A DNA stretch of 64,000 bases from Halocaridina rubra (GCA_037179515.1 JAXCGZ010005661.1:1-64000), one strand, 5' to 3'; numbered from the stretch's first letter, positions 25,128 to 37,859 are shown. Made by a program: numbers and translations. Notes: generated from the letters alone by a model not told the origin.

Positions 25128-25284
25128 TGAGTGTCTTACTCTAACCCTCTGTTCCCTTCCTTCGAAGTAAGTTTTTGCTATGTATGTATGTATATGATTA
25201 CCTAATTGTGATTACCTAATTGTGTTTACGGGAAAGAGCCCAAAGCTCGTATCTTCCCATCTCCTGATCGGTTCCATTTTATAC

Positions 25285-28112
25285 TTAGTGATACTTATCA
25301 TACCTGTCCTTAAAACTATGGATTGAGATAGCATTAACTACCTCCTCGCTTAGCCAATTCCAATAATCAACTACTCTTACACTGAAAAAGTATTTCCTTA
25401 CATCCTGCAAAGAAGTTTTCTTACGAAGCTTCAAACTATGACCTCTAGTTCTAGAGCCAGCCATATCAAAATATCGATCCCTATCCACTCTATCATAACC
25501 ATGAAGGAATTTAAAAACTGTCACCATATCCCCCCTCACTCTTCTAGCTTCGAGTGATGGTAAGTCTAATTCCCTCAGCCTCTCATCATAACTGAGATTG
25601 CGTATTTCTGGCACCAGTTTCGTGGCATGTCTTTGAACTTTTTCAAGCTTAGCTATGTGCTTTTTCAAGTGCGGATTCCAAAAGGGGGCTGCATATTCGA
25701 GTTTTGGCCTCACATAGGTTACATAAATATTTCTGAACATTTCCTTGTCCATGTGCCTGAAGGCTACCCTTACATTTAATAAGAATGCATATGCTGCCCT
25801 TACTATGCCATTTATATGTATTTCTGGAGACAAATCTGCCAGTATGTTTACTCCTAGATCTCTCTCATTTTCTGTCTCTTGAAGTTGTACTCCAGCCACC
25901 GAGTAGTCAAGCTTGGGCCTTCTTGCACTGGTACCCATTCTCATTACCTTACATTTTGAAGTATTGAATTTCATTAGCCACTTTTCTGACCACTCATGCA
26001 GAGTATTTAGATCCTCCTGAAGTTCTCTACCATTGTTCTCGTTTTTTACTTTCTTCACAATCTTTGCATCATCTGCAAACATATTCATGAATGAATTTCG
26101 AGACTCTGGTAGGTCATTTACATATACAAGGAACAAAAGTGGCCCTAATACTGAACCCTGTGGAACTCCACTACTAACTCTTCTCCATTCAGACACTGAG
26201 TGTCTTACTCTAACCCTCTGTTCCCTTCCTTCTAAGTAAGTTTTTATCCATTCCAAAACATTTCCACCTATTCTAGCCATTGATTGCAGCTTCCTAATAA
26301 GTCTCCCATGTGGAACAGTGTCAAAAGCTTTCTGGAAGTCTAGGAATATGCAATCTGCCCAGCCCTCTCTTTCCTGTAAGATTTGGCTTACCTCATCATA
26401 AAATTCTAATAAGTTTGTTACTGTTGATCTACCTTCTCTGAAGCCATGTTGCCTCACTGACAAAAAGTTGAAGGATTCCAAGTGAAGAGAGATATGTTTC
26501 CTTAGTAGTTTCTCCATAACTTTGCAAACTATGCTGGTCAAGGAAACTGGTCTATAGTTCAGAGCCGTATCCCTCCTTCCCTTTTTGAAGAGAGGTATCA
26601 CATTTGCTTGTTTCCAGCATCTTGGAATCTCCCCCAACTCCAGTGACTCCTTAAATATGATACTTAGTGCCACTGATATTGTGTTTGCGCATTTTTTAAG
26701 CACATGAGGGGATATGTCATCAGGACCTGTAGCTTTATGAACATCTAAATCCATCAGCGCTTTGCATACCTCTGTGGCTGTAAGGTTGATGTTCTCTAAT
26801 ACCGGTCCTTGAGCTTCTATCACTGCAATCTGAGGGGATGGGGTATTTTCTACTGTAAATACTGACTGAAACTCCTTGTTCAATTCTTTGCAGATCTCTT
26901 CATCCGTCTCAGTGATGCTTCCATCCGCTCTCTTTAGCCTTAAAACATGTTCTTTTACCTTCAGTTTTCCTCTGATAAAGCTGTGGAAAAGCTTGGGATT
27001 TTCTTTAGCCTTCCTGGTGATGTCCCTCTCATAGTCTCTCTCTGCCTCTCTCCTTTTACTTAGGTAGTCATTTCTTGCTCTTTTGTAGGTTTGCCAGGCA
27101 TTTATGTTTTTTCTCCTCCTATACCTTTTCCAGCATTTGTCTCTCCACTCCTTAGCTCTTTTACACCCATTATCGAACCATTTCTCTCTGGCATGAATTA
27201 CACCTACTTTGGTGACAGGAATGCAGCAATCTACTATCTTCCCATATTTCTCACAAAAGATGTCATACATTTCTTGTACAGATTTGTTGTAAAATAAGGT
27301 TCTCCAGTCAATAACTGCAAAAAGCTCATTCATTTTGATATAATCTCCTTTCGGATAGTTCCTCCTCATGTCCTCAGTGCCTCTACTCTCAGGAAGAATA
27401 TCTTCAATGATATACTTCATCAACAACACACAGTGGTCACTCTTTCCAATTGGTGGTTCATACTCATTTTTTTCAATATCCAACACATTATCTGTGAACA
27501 CTAGATCAAATAGTGATTGCTCATCCCCACCCCTGGCCCTTGTTGGTTCCATTACATGTTGGTGTAGGAAATTCCCTTGTACGCAATCTAGGAATCTTGC
27601 CCCGAATGAGTCCTCACCACTGTGTGGGTCAAGATTTATCCAATCTATCTCTTTATGATTAAAGTCTCCCATAATCAAAATCCTACATTTTTTCCCGTGC
27701 CATGTTAACAACTGAGTTTATGACTTCAATAGTACCTATATGACTTTCCTCATAAACTTCAAGCCTATTTTGGTTCCTTGGTGGGTTGTATACAACACTT
27801 ATTATAATGCTCTCTGACCCAGAATTTATGCGAGCAACAAGAAATTCCTTGAACTCACTTTCTATAGCCAATTTTATTTCTTCGACTTGAATCCTTTCAC
27901 TTATGAGCAGTGCTATCCCTCCACCAGTCCTCTCAGATCTTTCAACCCTTAGTATTCTGAAGCCCTTAGGAAAAACTGTGACACTGTTTATGTCCTCACT
28001 CAACTTAGTCTCTGTAATTGCTACTATATCTGCCTTACTGTTGTGAATCCTATCTTTTAATTCTACTGCCTTACCAGCTAATCCATCAGCATTTGTTTAT
28101 AACAATCTTAAT
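25285..28112 (-). pseudogene. Anchor ORF2: endonuclease-reverse transcriptase, best preserved
   Basis: An 808-codon stretch (25285-27711) runs from the MGDFN endonuclease motif through SDH, RT motifs A (FLDFQKAFDTV), B (GVPQGSVLGPLLF) and C (FADD) to the C-terminal SFKDRYDKYH, all catalytic residues in place. The endonuclease N-terminal part (TETKL, VVYNPPR) is in another frame at 27683-28003 because an A run on the sense strand has six bases where eight would keep frame. A TAC-to-TAA change near 28100 stops the frame in LLYTNADG. Confidence 0.9.
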
Positions 28113-28957
28113 GAGGCCCCATCCCCTGATCTTCTGTCATTATCTTCTTTATCTCCCCTTTGTCTGGAAGAACTCTGTAAGGAAAAGTTTTCTTCTCTTC
28201 TTCATTTCTTTCTTCATTTAACCTTCTTGACTCTTGCAACAAGTTTTTGATCTTTCCCATCTCTTCCTGTGCTCTGTATTGTCTAATGAACACTTCTTTG
28301 AATTCTTGAAGGTCTTTTAGAATTTTTTTTCTCAACAATATTTCCCTACATGTTTCCCCTCTCTCAAAGGTTACTTTTGTTGATCTCGGCTTTCCTTCCC
28401 TCGAATATTTACCTAGTTGGTGTATGTTTACAATATCCTCAGGACCACAAACTACTCCAAGCTTTCTTATCAGGTCTACAACCCTAGCTTTATTTTCTTC
28501 AAGTCTCCCCTGCCATGTTGGCTCCTGGGATTCGCTTATGCCTGAGATTACCACTGTCTTCTCCTTATCAAGTGCCTGTCTGATGAGTGGGTTTGCCCTT
28601 TCCATCACAACGTCTTTCATTTTTTCGATTACTGTCTCTTTATAGTCAACTGTTTGTATGTTTTCCAGTGCCACCGCCTTTACAGCCTCTTTTACTGCCA
28701 CATTCCCCTTTAGTGCATCAGCAAAGGAAGTTTTCATGGCATCATTTTCCATATTCAGCTCCTGGAACTCTTTTCTGAACTGTTCAATGTTTTCCTTAAT
28801 CTGGACATTCCAAGCAGCAATCTCGTCTCTCTCAGAAGAGAGCAGTAAACTAACATCTAATTCCTTTAGGTTGTCATTCAGCTGTTTGTTTTTATCTTCT
28901 TGTTTAGAAATTCTAGATTCTAGTTGACTCTTTTCCCCTTCCAGGTTCTTTATTCTA
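28108..28957 (-). pseudogene. Anchor ORF1, N-terminally truncated
   Basis: Encodes the end of the coiled coil, the RRM-like segment (VVISGISES, IHQLGKYSR, RSTKVTFERG) and the C-terminal end EDQGMGPH. It retains the QEEMGK frame that the left and 31-kb copies have lost. The first part of the coiled coil and the start codon are missing. Confidence 0.82.
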
Positions 28958-29085
28958 AGTATGTATGTATGTATGCCATGTTAACAACTGAGTTTATGAC
29001 TTCAATAGTACCTATATGACTTTCCTCATAAACTTCAAGCCTATTCTGGTTCCTTGGTGGGTTATATACAACAGTTATTATAATT
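28958..29085 (-). mobile_element. CATA repeat plus ORF2 endonuclease fragment
   Basis: After a short ATGT/CATA run (28958-28974), 28975-29085 matches the ORF2 segment coding for IIITVVYNPPRNQN to VINSVVNMA. It ends in a T-rich tract beyond which the sequence is no longer element-derived. Confidence 0.8.
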
Positions 29086-29403
29086 TTTTTTTTCTTAATG
29101 ATTGTGACACCAGGATGGGCCAAAAAAAAAAAAATGAATAAATCTACCCTCATCAAGCCTGGACACGAAGAAAGCAAAAGGAGAAACAGAGATGGGTAGT
29201 GTTGTGACTTGTCAGATGTGAAGCGATAATAAGACATGTGTAGCGAATATCCAAGATATTTGGTGTTGATGTAGGCATAGAAAGAGAACCGTAAGTGAAG
29301 GAAGACTTAACATCGATCTGTCCAGGACAGTCTTATTTAAGTCCACAAGACCCTTCAGCTGTAGTACTGCAACGGGCGGTTGATGCCATGGGCCAACCTA
29401 CTA
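29086..29403. other. Unassigned spacer at the orientation switch
   Basis: About 320 bp with a 13-base A run near 29120. I recognise no coding region, tail or terminal repeat. It separates the minus-strand blocks on the left from the plus-strand blocks on the right. Confidence 0.6.
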
Positions 29404-29572
29404 AGCGAGGAGGTAGTTAATGCTATTTAAAACCATAGTTTTAAGGACAGGCTTGATAAGTATCACTAAGTAGAAAATGGAACTGATCAGGAGACGGGAA
29501 AATACAAGCATTGGGCTCTTTCCCGTAAACACAATTAGGTAATTACAATTAGGTAATTATATACATACATAC
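29404..29572 (+). mobile_element. 3'-terminal CR1/L2-like fragment, plus strand
   Basis: Covers the last codons, 3' UTR stem-loop, tail repeats and CATA repeats. The next copy's ORF1 sequence starts directly after the CATA run. Confidence 0.82.
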
Positions 29573-30267
29573 AGATTAAGGAAAACATTAAACAGTTCAG
29601 AAAAGAGTTCCAGGAGCTGAATATGGAAAATGATGCCATGAAAACTTGCTTTGCTGATGCACTAAAGGGGAATGTGGCAGTAAAAGAGGCTGTAAAGGTG
29701 GTGGCACTGGAAAACATACAAACAGTTGACTACAAAGAGACAGTAATCGAAAAAATGAAAGACGTTGTGATGGAAAGGGCAAACCCACTCATCAGACAGG
29801 CAATTGATAAGGAGAAGACAGTGGTAATCTCAGGCATAAGCGAATCCCAGGAGCCAACATGGCAGGGGAGACTTGAAGAAAATAAAGCTAGGGTTGTAGA
29901 CCTGATAAGAAAGCTTGGAGTAGTTTGTGGTCCTGAGGATATTGTAAACATACACCAACTAGGTAAATATTCGAGGGAAGGAAAGCCGAGACCAACAAAA
30001 GTAACCTTTGAGAGAGGGGAAACATGTAGGGAAATATTGTTGAGAAAAAATAGTCTAAAAGACCTTCAAGAATTCAAAGAAGTATTCATTAGACGATACA
30101 GAACACAGGAAGAGATGGGAAAGCTAAAAAACTTGTTGCAAGAGGCAAGAAGGTTAAATGAGGAAAGAAATGAAGAAGAGAAGAAAAATTTTCATTTCAG
30201 AGTTCTTCCAGACAAAGGGGAGATAAAGAAGATAATGACAGAAGAACAGGGGATGGGGCCTCATTAA
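29573..30267 (+). pseudogene. ORF1 C-terminal part, frame intact
   Basis: Lacks the N-terminal coiled coil but keeps an unbroken frame to the natural stop (EEQGMGPH). It shows the ORF1 end and the overlap with ORF2 clearly: the ORF2 frame is minus one relative to ORF1, opens at 30174 after a TGA and has no AUG. A heptamer AAATTTT lies in phase at 30186-30192. Confidence 0.85.
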
Positions 30268-30368
30268 GATTGTTATACACAAATGCTGATGGATTAGCTG
30301 GTAAGGCAGTAGAATTAAAAGATAGGATTCACAACAGTAAGGCAGATATAGTAGCAATTACTATATCT

Positions 30369-30699
30369 GGTGCCAGAAATACGCAATCTCAGTTAAGATG
30401 AGAGGCTGAGGGAATTAGACTTACCATCACTCGAAGCTAGAAGAGTGAGGGGGGATATGGTGACAGTCTTTAAATTCCTTCATGGTTATGATAGAGTGGA
30501 TAGGGATCGATATTTTGATATGGCTGGCTCTAGAACTAGAGGTCATAGTTTGAAGCTTCGTAAGAAAACTTCTTTGCAGGATGTAAGGAAATACTTTTTC
30601 AGTGTAAGAGTAGTTGATAATTGGAATTGGTTAAGCGAGGAGGTAGTTAATGCTATCTCAATCCATAGTTTTAAGGACAGGTATGATAAGTATCACTAA
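30369..30699 (+). pseudogene. ORF2 C-terminal remnant
   Basis: Codes from LVPEIRNLS to the natural end DRYDKYH, with a stop at the Y of LSYDE. No RT motifs remain. Confidence 0.82.
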
Positions 30700-30790
30700 G
30701 TATAAAATGGAACCGATCAGGAGACGGGAAGATACGAGCTTTGGGCTCTTTCCCGTAAACACAATTAGGTAATCACAATTAGGTAATCAC

Positions 30791-31062
30791 ATACTAGAAC
30801 TAGAGGTCATAGTTTGAAGCTTCGTAAGAAAACTTCTTAGCAGGATGTAAGAAAATACTTTTTCAGTGTAAGAGTAGTTGAAAATTGAAATTGGCTAAGC
30901 GAGGAGGTAGTTAATGCTATCTCAATCCATAGTTTTATGGCCAGGTATGCTAAGTATCACTAAGTCTAAAATGGAACCGATCAGGAGACGGGAAGATACG
31001 AGCTTTGGGCTCTTTCACGTAAACACAATTAGGTAATCACAATTAGGTAATCACATACATAC
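30791..31062 (+). mobile_element. 3'-end fragment preceding the 31-kb copy
   Basis: Plus-strand counterpart of 1-280 and 8120-8392 with the same 5' breakpoint, running through tail and CATA repeats into the next 5' leader. Confidence 0.86.
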
Positions 31063-31708
31063 AATCACATCACATTACCTAATTTTTTGTGTAAACTGGG
31101 GAAAGCTCTTACGCCGTTTACCTGATCCTGTGGTTCAATATATTGTTAAAATCAGTATCCTTCCCATTTATATTAACTTGGTAGTTAGTTTGATACACGA
31201 AATAATTGAATAATTAAATAAATACCAAATATCCACCTGTCAACAGTACTGAGTTAAGTTGCCAAGTAGTACAGCTGTCTTATTTTCTTCATTTTTATGC
31301 TTTTCTTTTAGCTTTCTCTTTTACTATTTTTTTTTATTTTGTATATATATTGAGTTAAATGTATAGTCTAATCCTGTGATAACATATCTTGGATAGCAAG
31401 TGAATTTATCAGTTAGGAAGAATATATAGCAGAAACAGGTGGGTGACTCCTCAGACACAAATTCGAATTTTCCTTCAGGTTTGACTTTTGTTTTGTTGCA
31501 TTTTTTTTCTTTTTCTTTTTATCCTTAAATTACCATGGTCAAGTTTTTAAGTTAAGATGTGTGTTACCAGAAAAGAGATAAATTGAGTCACTAAATAGCA
31601 CTTATATGGAGATATAAAAATTCTATGTGAAGCTTAAATAAAAGTTTTTCTCTTTTTTTTCCTCTTTCTCTTCTTCTTTCTATATTCTGTGAGAGGGAGA
31701 ACATAAAA
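31063..31708 (+). other. 5' leader of right CR1/L2-like copy
   Basis: About 645 bp upstream of the ORF1 ATG. The outer 80 bp resemble, with gaps, the reverse complement of the element's own 3' end (ATTACCTAATT, then GGGGAAAG, then CCTGATC and GGTTC in the same order). The remainder is A/T-rich without a motif I can name. Confidence 0.7.
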
Positions 31709-32789
31709 ATGAGGCCATCTCTGTCCCAAACCTCTCTCATCCATGGGTCGGTAGGAGGGGTAGCCATTAGGAGACTTAAACAGAAAATCAAGAATTTAGA
31801 GGCAATGGTTATAAGCCTTGATGAAAAAATTCGGAATATGGATGGAGAAATGAAAGAGAATGAAACACTCAGAGAGCAAATAAGATCTTTGGAGGAAGCA
31901 AATAAAGCACAAGGGCAGGAGAGAATGAAACTAGAAAAAAGAATAAGGAAGCTGGAAGGGGAAAAGAGTCAACTAGAATCTAGAATTTCTAAACAAGAAG
32001 ATAAAAACAAACAGCTGAATGACAACCTAAAGGAACTAGATGTTAGTTCACTGCTCTCTTCTGAGAGAGACGAGATTGCTGCTTGGAATGTCCAGATTAA
32101 GGAAAACATTGAACAGTTTAGAAAAGAGTTCCAGGAGCTGAATATGGAAAATGATGCCATGAAAACTTCCTTTGCTGATGCACTAAAGGGGAATGTGGCA
32201 GTAAAAGAGGCTGTAAAGGTGGTGGCACTGGAAAACATACAAACAGTTGACTATAAAGAGACAGTAATCGAAAAAATGAAAGACGTTGTGATGGAAAGGG
32301 CAAACCCACTCATCAGACAGGCACTTGATAAGGAGAAGACAGTGGTAATCTCAGGCATAAGCGAATCCCAGGAGCCAACATGGCAGGGGAGACTTGAAGA
32401 AAATAAAGCTAGGGTTGTAGACCTGATAAGAAAGCTTGGAGTAGTTTGTGGTCCTGAGGATATTGTAAACATACACCAACTAGGTAAATATTCGAGGGAA
32501 GGAAAGCCGGGACCAACAAAAGTAACCTTTGAGAGAGGTGAAACATGTAGGGAAATATTGTTGAGAAAAAAAAGTCTAAAAGACCTTCAAGAATTCAAAG
32601 AAGTGTTCATTAGACGATACAGAACACAGGAAAGAGATGGGAAAGCTAAAAAACTTGTTGCAAGAGGCAAGAAGGTTAAATGAGGAAAGATATGAAGAAG
32701 AGAAGAAAAATTTTCATTTCAGAGTTCCTCCAGACAAAGGGGAGATAAAGAAGATAATGACAGAAGATCAGGGGATGGGGCCTCATTAA
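31709..32789 (+). pseudogene. ORF1: coiled-coil RRM-like protein, one frameshift
   Basis: Best N-terminal copy. ATG start, coiled coil about residues 20-110, RRM-like segment about 195-275 with VVISGISES and TKVTFERGETCREILLRK, then a basic helix-rich end. The span is 360 codons plus one base: a single inserted A near 32632 turns QEEMGK into QERDGK and ends the frame at 32683. Without that insertion the protein would be about 359 residues. There is no CCHC knuckle. By analogy with L1 ORF1p it should bind element RNA and trimerise; this is inferred. Confidence 0.87.
32708..32714 (+). promoter_or_regulatory. Candidate -1 slippery heptamer in ORF1/ORF2 overlap
   Basis: A AAT TTT in ORF1 phase lies inside the window where both frames are open. 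It fits the X XXY YYZ rule, and a -1 slip would enter ORF2. The same heptamer is present at 30186-30192, 46077-46083 and 49753-49759 but altered in the left and 25-kb copies. Function is inferred. Confidence 0.35.
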
Positions 32790-32790
32790 G

Positions 32791-35611
32791 ATTGTTATAC
32801 ACAATTGCTGATGGATTAGCTGGTAAGGCAGTAGAATTAAAAGATAGGATTCACAACAGTAAGGCAGATATAGTAGCAATTACAGAGACTAAGTTGAGTG
32901 AGGACATAAACAGTGTCACAGTTTTTCCTAAGGGCTTCAGAATACTAAGGGTTGAAAGATCTGAGAGGACTGGTGGAGGGATAGCACTGCTCATAAGTGA
33001 AAGGATTCAAGTTGAAGAAATAAACTTGGCTATAGAAAGTGAGTTCAAGGAATTTCTTGTTGCTCGCATAAATACTGGGTCAGAGAGCATTATAATAACT
33101 GTTGTATATAACCCACCAAGGAACCAGAATAGGCTTGAACTTTATGAGGAAAGTCATATACGTACTATTGAAGTCATAAACTCAGTTGTTAACATGGCAC
33201 GGGAAAATAAATGTAGATTTTGATTATGGGAGACTTTAATCATAAAGAGATAGATTGGATAAACCTTGACCCACACAGTGGTGAGGACTCATTCGGGGCA
33301 AGATTCCTAGATTGCGTACAAGGGAATTTCCTACACCAACATGTAATGGAACCAACAAGGGCCAGGGGTGGGGATGAGCCATCACTACTTGATCTAGTAT
33401 TCACAGATAATGTGTTGGATATTGAAAAAATTGAGCATGAACCACCAATTGGAAAGAGTGGCCAGTGTGTGTTGTTGATGGAGTATATCATTGAAGATAT
33501 TCTGCCTGAGAGTAGAGGCACTGAGGACATGAGGAGGAACTATCCGAAAGGAGATTACATCAAAATGAATGAGCTTTTTGCAGTTATTGACTGGAGAACC
33601 TTATTTTACAACAAATCTGTACAAGAAATGTATGACATCTTTTGTGAGAAATATGGGAAGATAGTAGATTGCTGCATACCTGTCACCAAAGTAGGTGTAA
33701 TTCATGCCAGAGAGAAATGGTTCGATAATGGGTGTAAAAGAGCTAAGGAGTGGAGAGACAAATGCTGGAAAAGGTATAGGAGGAGAAAAAACATAAATGC
33801 CTGGCAAACCTATAAAAGAGCAAGAAATGACTACCTAAGTAAAAGGAGAGAGGCAGAGAGAGACTATGAGAGGGACATCACCAGGAAGGCTAAAGAAAAT
33901 CCCAAGCTTTTCCACAGCTTTATCAGAGGAAAACTGAAGGTAAAAGAACAGCTTTTAAGGCTAAAGAGAGCGGATGGAAGCATCACTGAGACGGATTAAG
34001 AGATCTGCAAAGAATTGAACAAGGAGTTTCAGTCAGTCTTTACAGTAGAAAATACCCCACCCCCTCAGATTGCAGTGATAGAAGCTCAAGGGCCGGTATT
34101 AGAGAATATCAACCTTACAGCCACAGAGGTATGCAAAGCGCTGATGGATTTAGATGTTCATAAAGCTACAGGTCCTGATGACATATCCCCTCATGTGCTT
34201 AAAAAATGCGCAAACTCAATATCAGTGGCACTAAGTATCATATTTAAAAAGTCACTGGAGTCAGGGGAGATTCCAAGATGCTGGAAACAAGCAAATGTGA
34301 TACCTATCTTCAAAAAGGGAAGGAGGGATACGGCTCTGAACTATAGACCAGTTTCCTTGACCAGCATAGTTTGCAAAGTTATGGAGAAACTACTAAGGAA
34401 ACATATCTCTCTTCACTTGGAATCCTTCAACTTTTTGTCAGTGAGGCAACATGGCTTCAGAGAAGGTAGATCAACAGTAACAAACTTATTAGAATTTTAT
34501 GATGAGGTAAGCCAAATCTTACAGGAAAGAGAGGGCTGGGCAGATTGCATATTCCTAGACTTCCAGAAAGCGTTTGACACTGTTCCACATGGGAGACTTA
34601 TTAGGAAGCTGCAAGCAATGGCTAGAATAGGTAGAAATGTTTTGGAATGGATAAAAACTTACTTAGAAGGAAGGGAACAGAGAGTTAGAGTAAGACACTC
34701 AGTGTCTGAATGGAGAAGAGTTAGTAGTGGAGTTCCACAGGGTTCAGTTTTAGGGCCATTTTGTTCCTTGTATATGTAAATACCTACCAGAGTCTCTAAA
34801 TTCATTCATGAATATGTTTGCAGATGATGCAAAGATTGTGAAGAAAGTAAAAAACGAGAACAATGGTAGAGAACTTCAGGAGGATCTAAATAATCTGCAT
34901 GAGTGGTCAGAAAAGTGGCTAATGAAATTCAATACTTCAAAATGTAAGGTAATGAGAATGGGTACAAGTGCAAGAAGGCCCAAGCTTGACTACTCAGTGG
35001 CTGGAGTACAACTTCAAGAGACAGAAAATGAGAGAGATCTAGGAGTAAACATACTGGCAGATTTGTTTCCAGAAATACATATAAATGGCATAGTAAGGGC
35101 AGCATATGCATTCTTATCAAATGTAAGGGTAGCCTTCAGGCACATGGACAAGGAAATGTTCAGTAATATTTATGTAACCTATGTGAGGCCAAAACTCGAA
35201 TATGCAGCCCCCTTTTGGAATCCACACTTGAAAAAGCACATAACTAAGCTTGAAAAGGTTCAAAGACATGCCACGAAACTGGTGCCAGAAATACGCAATC
35301 TCAGTTATGATGAGAGGCTGAGGGAATTAGACTTACCATCACTCGAAGCTAGAAGAGTGAAGGGGGATATGGTGACAGTCTTTAAATTCCTTCATGGTTA
35401 TGATAGAGTGGATAGGGATCGATATTTTGATATGGCTGGCTCTAGAACTAGAGGTCATAGTTTGAAGCTTTGTAAGAAAACTTCTTTGCAGGATGTAAGG
35501 AAATACTTTTTCAGTGTAAGAGTAGTTGCTAATTGGAATTCGCTAAGCGAGGAGGTAGTTAATGCTATCTCAATCCATAGTTTTAAGGACAGGTATGATA
35601 AGTATCACTAA
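32791..35611 (+). pseudogene. ORF2: endonuclease-reverse transcriptase, several breaks
   Basis: The APE endonuclease domain covers about residues 1-230 and the RT domain about 470-750 of some 940 codons. Breaks: frame change at about 33205-33222 around the A-rich run before ILIMGDFN, GAA-to-TAA at 33997-33999, and small deletions at 34760-34800 within the VYVNDLPES segment. The endonuclease SDH motif reads SGQ, losing two catalytic residues. RT motif A (DFQKAFDTV) and motif C (FADD) survive. No AUG precedes the endonuclease, so ORF2 expression probably depends on the ORF1 overlap. Confidence 0.88.
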
Positions 35612-35635
35612 GTATAAAATGGAACCGATCAGGAG

Positions 35636-35668
35636 ACGGGAAGATACGAGCTTTGGGCTCTTTCCCGT
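35636..35668 (+). promoter_or_regulatory. 3' UTR stem-loop of CR1/L2-like element
   Basis: ACGGGAAGA pairs with TCTTTCCCGT (one bulge) around an inner GAGC/GCTC stem. The structure is present in every 3' end in the window and sits just before the tail, where the RT of related elements recognises its RNA. Many array units have T-for-C changes that leave G-T wobble pairs. Confidence 0.65.
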
Positions 35669-35703
35669 AAACACAATTTGGTAATCGCAATTAGGTAATC
35701 ACA
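35669..35703 (+). repeat. 3' tail of 14-bp repeats
   Basis: Two copies of the AATTAGGTAATCAC monomer (here with minor changes). Most 3' ends carry two copies and then CATA repeats. This replaces a poly(A) tail, as in CR1-like elements that end in short tandem repeats. Confidence 0.8.

Positions 35704-37859
<2,156 letters not shown>

Larger units (their letters stand above)
8393..25193 (-). repeat. Tandem array B: sixteen head-to-tail 5'-truncated units
   Basis: Unit starts are 8393, 9462, 10531, 11600, 12665, 13734, 14744, 15813, 16823, 17832, 18901, 19970, 20980, 22049, 23118 and 24128. Most are 1065-1069 bp; five (starting 13734, 15813, 16823, 19970, 23118) are about 1010 bp because a 59-bp segment spanning the ORF2 stop is deleted. 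All share the array A breakpoint. The array is downstream, in sense direction, of the copy at 25194-28957. Confidence 0.93.
11600..25193 (-). repeat. Higher-order trimer repeat within array B
   Basis: Units repeat in the order S type (tail GTGATAACC, SADD or SADY), F type (FADD), short type (59-bp deletion). Trimers begin at 11600, 14744, 17832 and 20980, with lengths 3144, 3088, 3148 and 3148 bp, and a fifth starts at 24128 and runs into the anchor copy. The trimers at 17832 and 20980 share SADY in the S unit and NSLN plus YMRP in the F unit, so they are the youngest pair. Confidence 0.88.
25194..28957 (-). mobile_element. Anchor CR1/L2-like copy, 5'-truncated in ORF1
   Basis: Contains ORF1 from about residue 75 onward, all of ORF2, the 3' UTR and tail. 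Its 5' end stops within the coiled coil and is joined to ATGT/CATA repeats, as at other truncation points in the window. It carries the longest uninterrupted ORF2 segment here and is the F-type parent in phase with the trimer array. Confidence 0.9.
29573..30790 (+). mobile_element. Internally deleted CR1/L2-like copy
   Basis: Joins the second half of ORF1 and the first 30 codons of ORF2 directly to the ORF2 C-terminal region at about 30362-30369, removing about 2.4 kb including all RT motifs. Ends with 3' UTR and two tail repeats. Confidence 0.88.
31063..35703 (+). mobile_element. Right nearly full-length CR1/L2-like non-LTR retrotransposon
   Basis: Complete in outline: leader 31063-31708, ORF1 31709-32789, ORF2 about 32791-35611, 3' UTR with stem-loop and tail to 35703, total about 4.64 kb. 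It is an inverted relative of the left copy, with the same upstream fragment junction and the same private one-base insertion in ORF1. Confidence 0.92.

Noticed and set aside
1..25193. Possible diversity-generating retroelement or CRISPR-like system because an RT lies next to many near-identical repeats
   Set aside because: The repeats contain the RT gene's own 3' end, differences are scattered and not focused on adenines or on a target gene, and all other content is eukaryotic transposon sequence.
29086..29403. A host exon in the spacer at the orientation switch
   Set aside because: No open frame of useful length, no splice-flanked coding bias, and nothing recognisable in translation.
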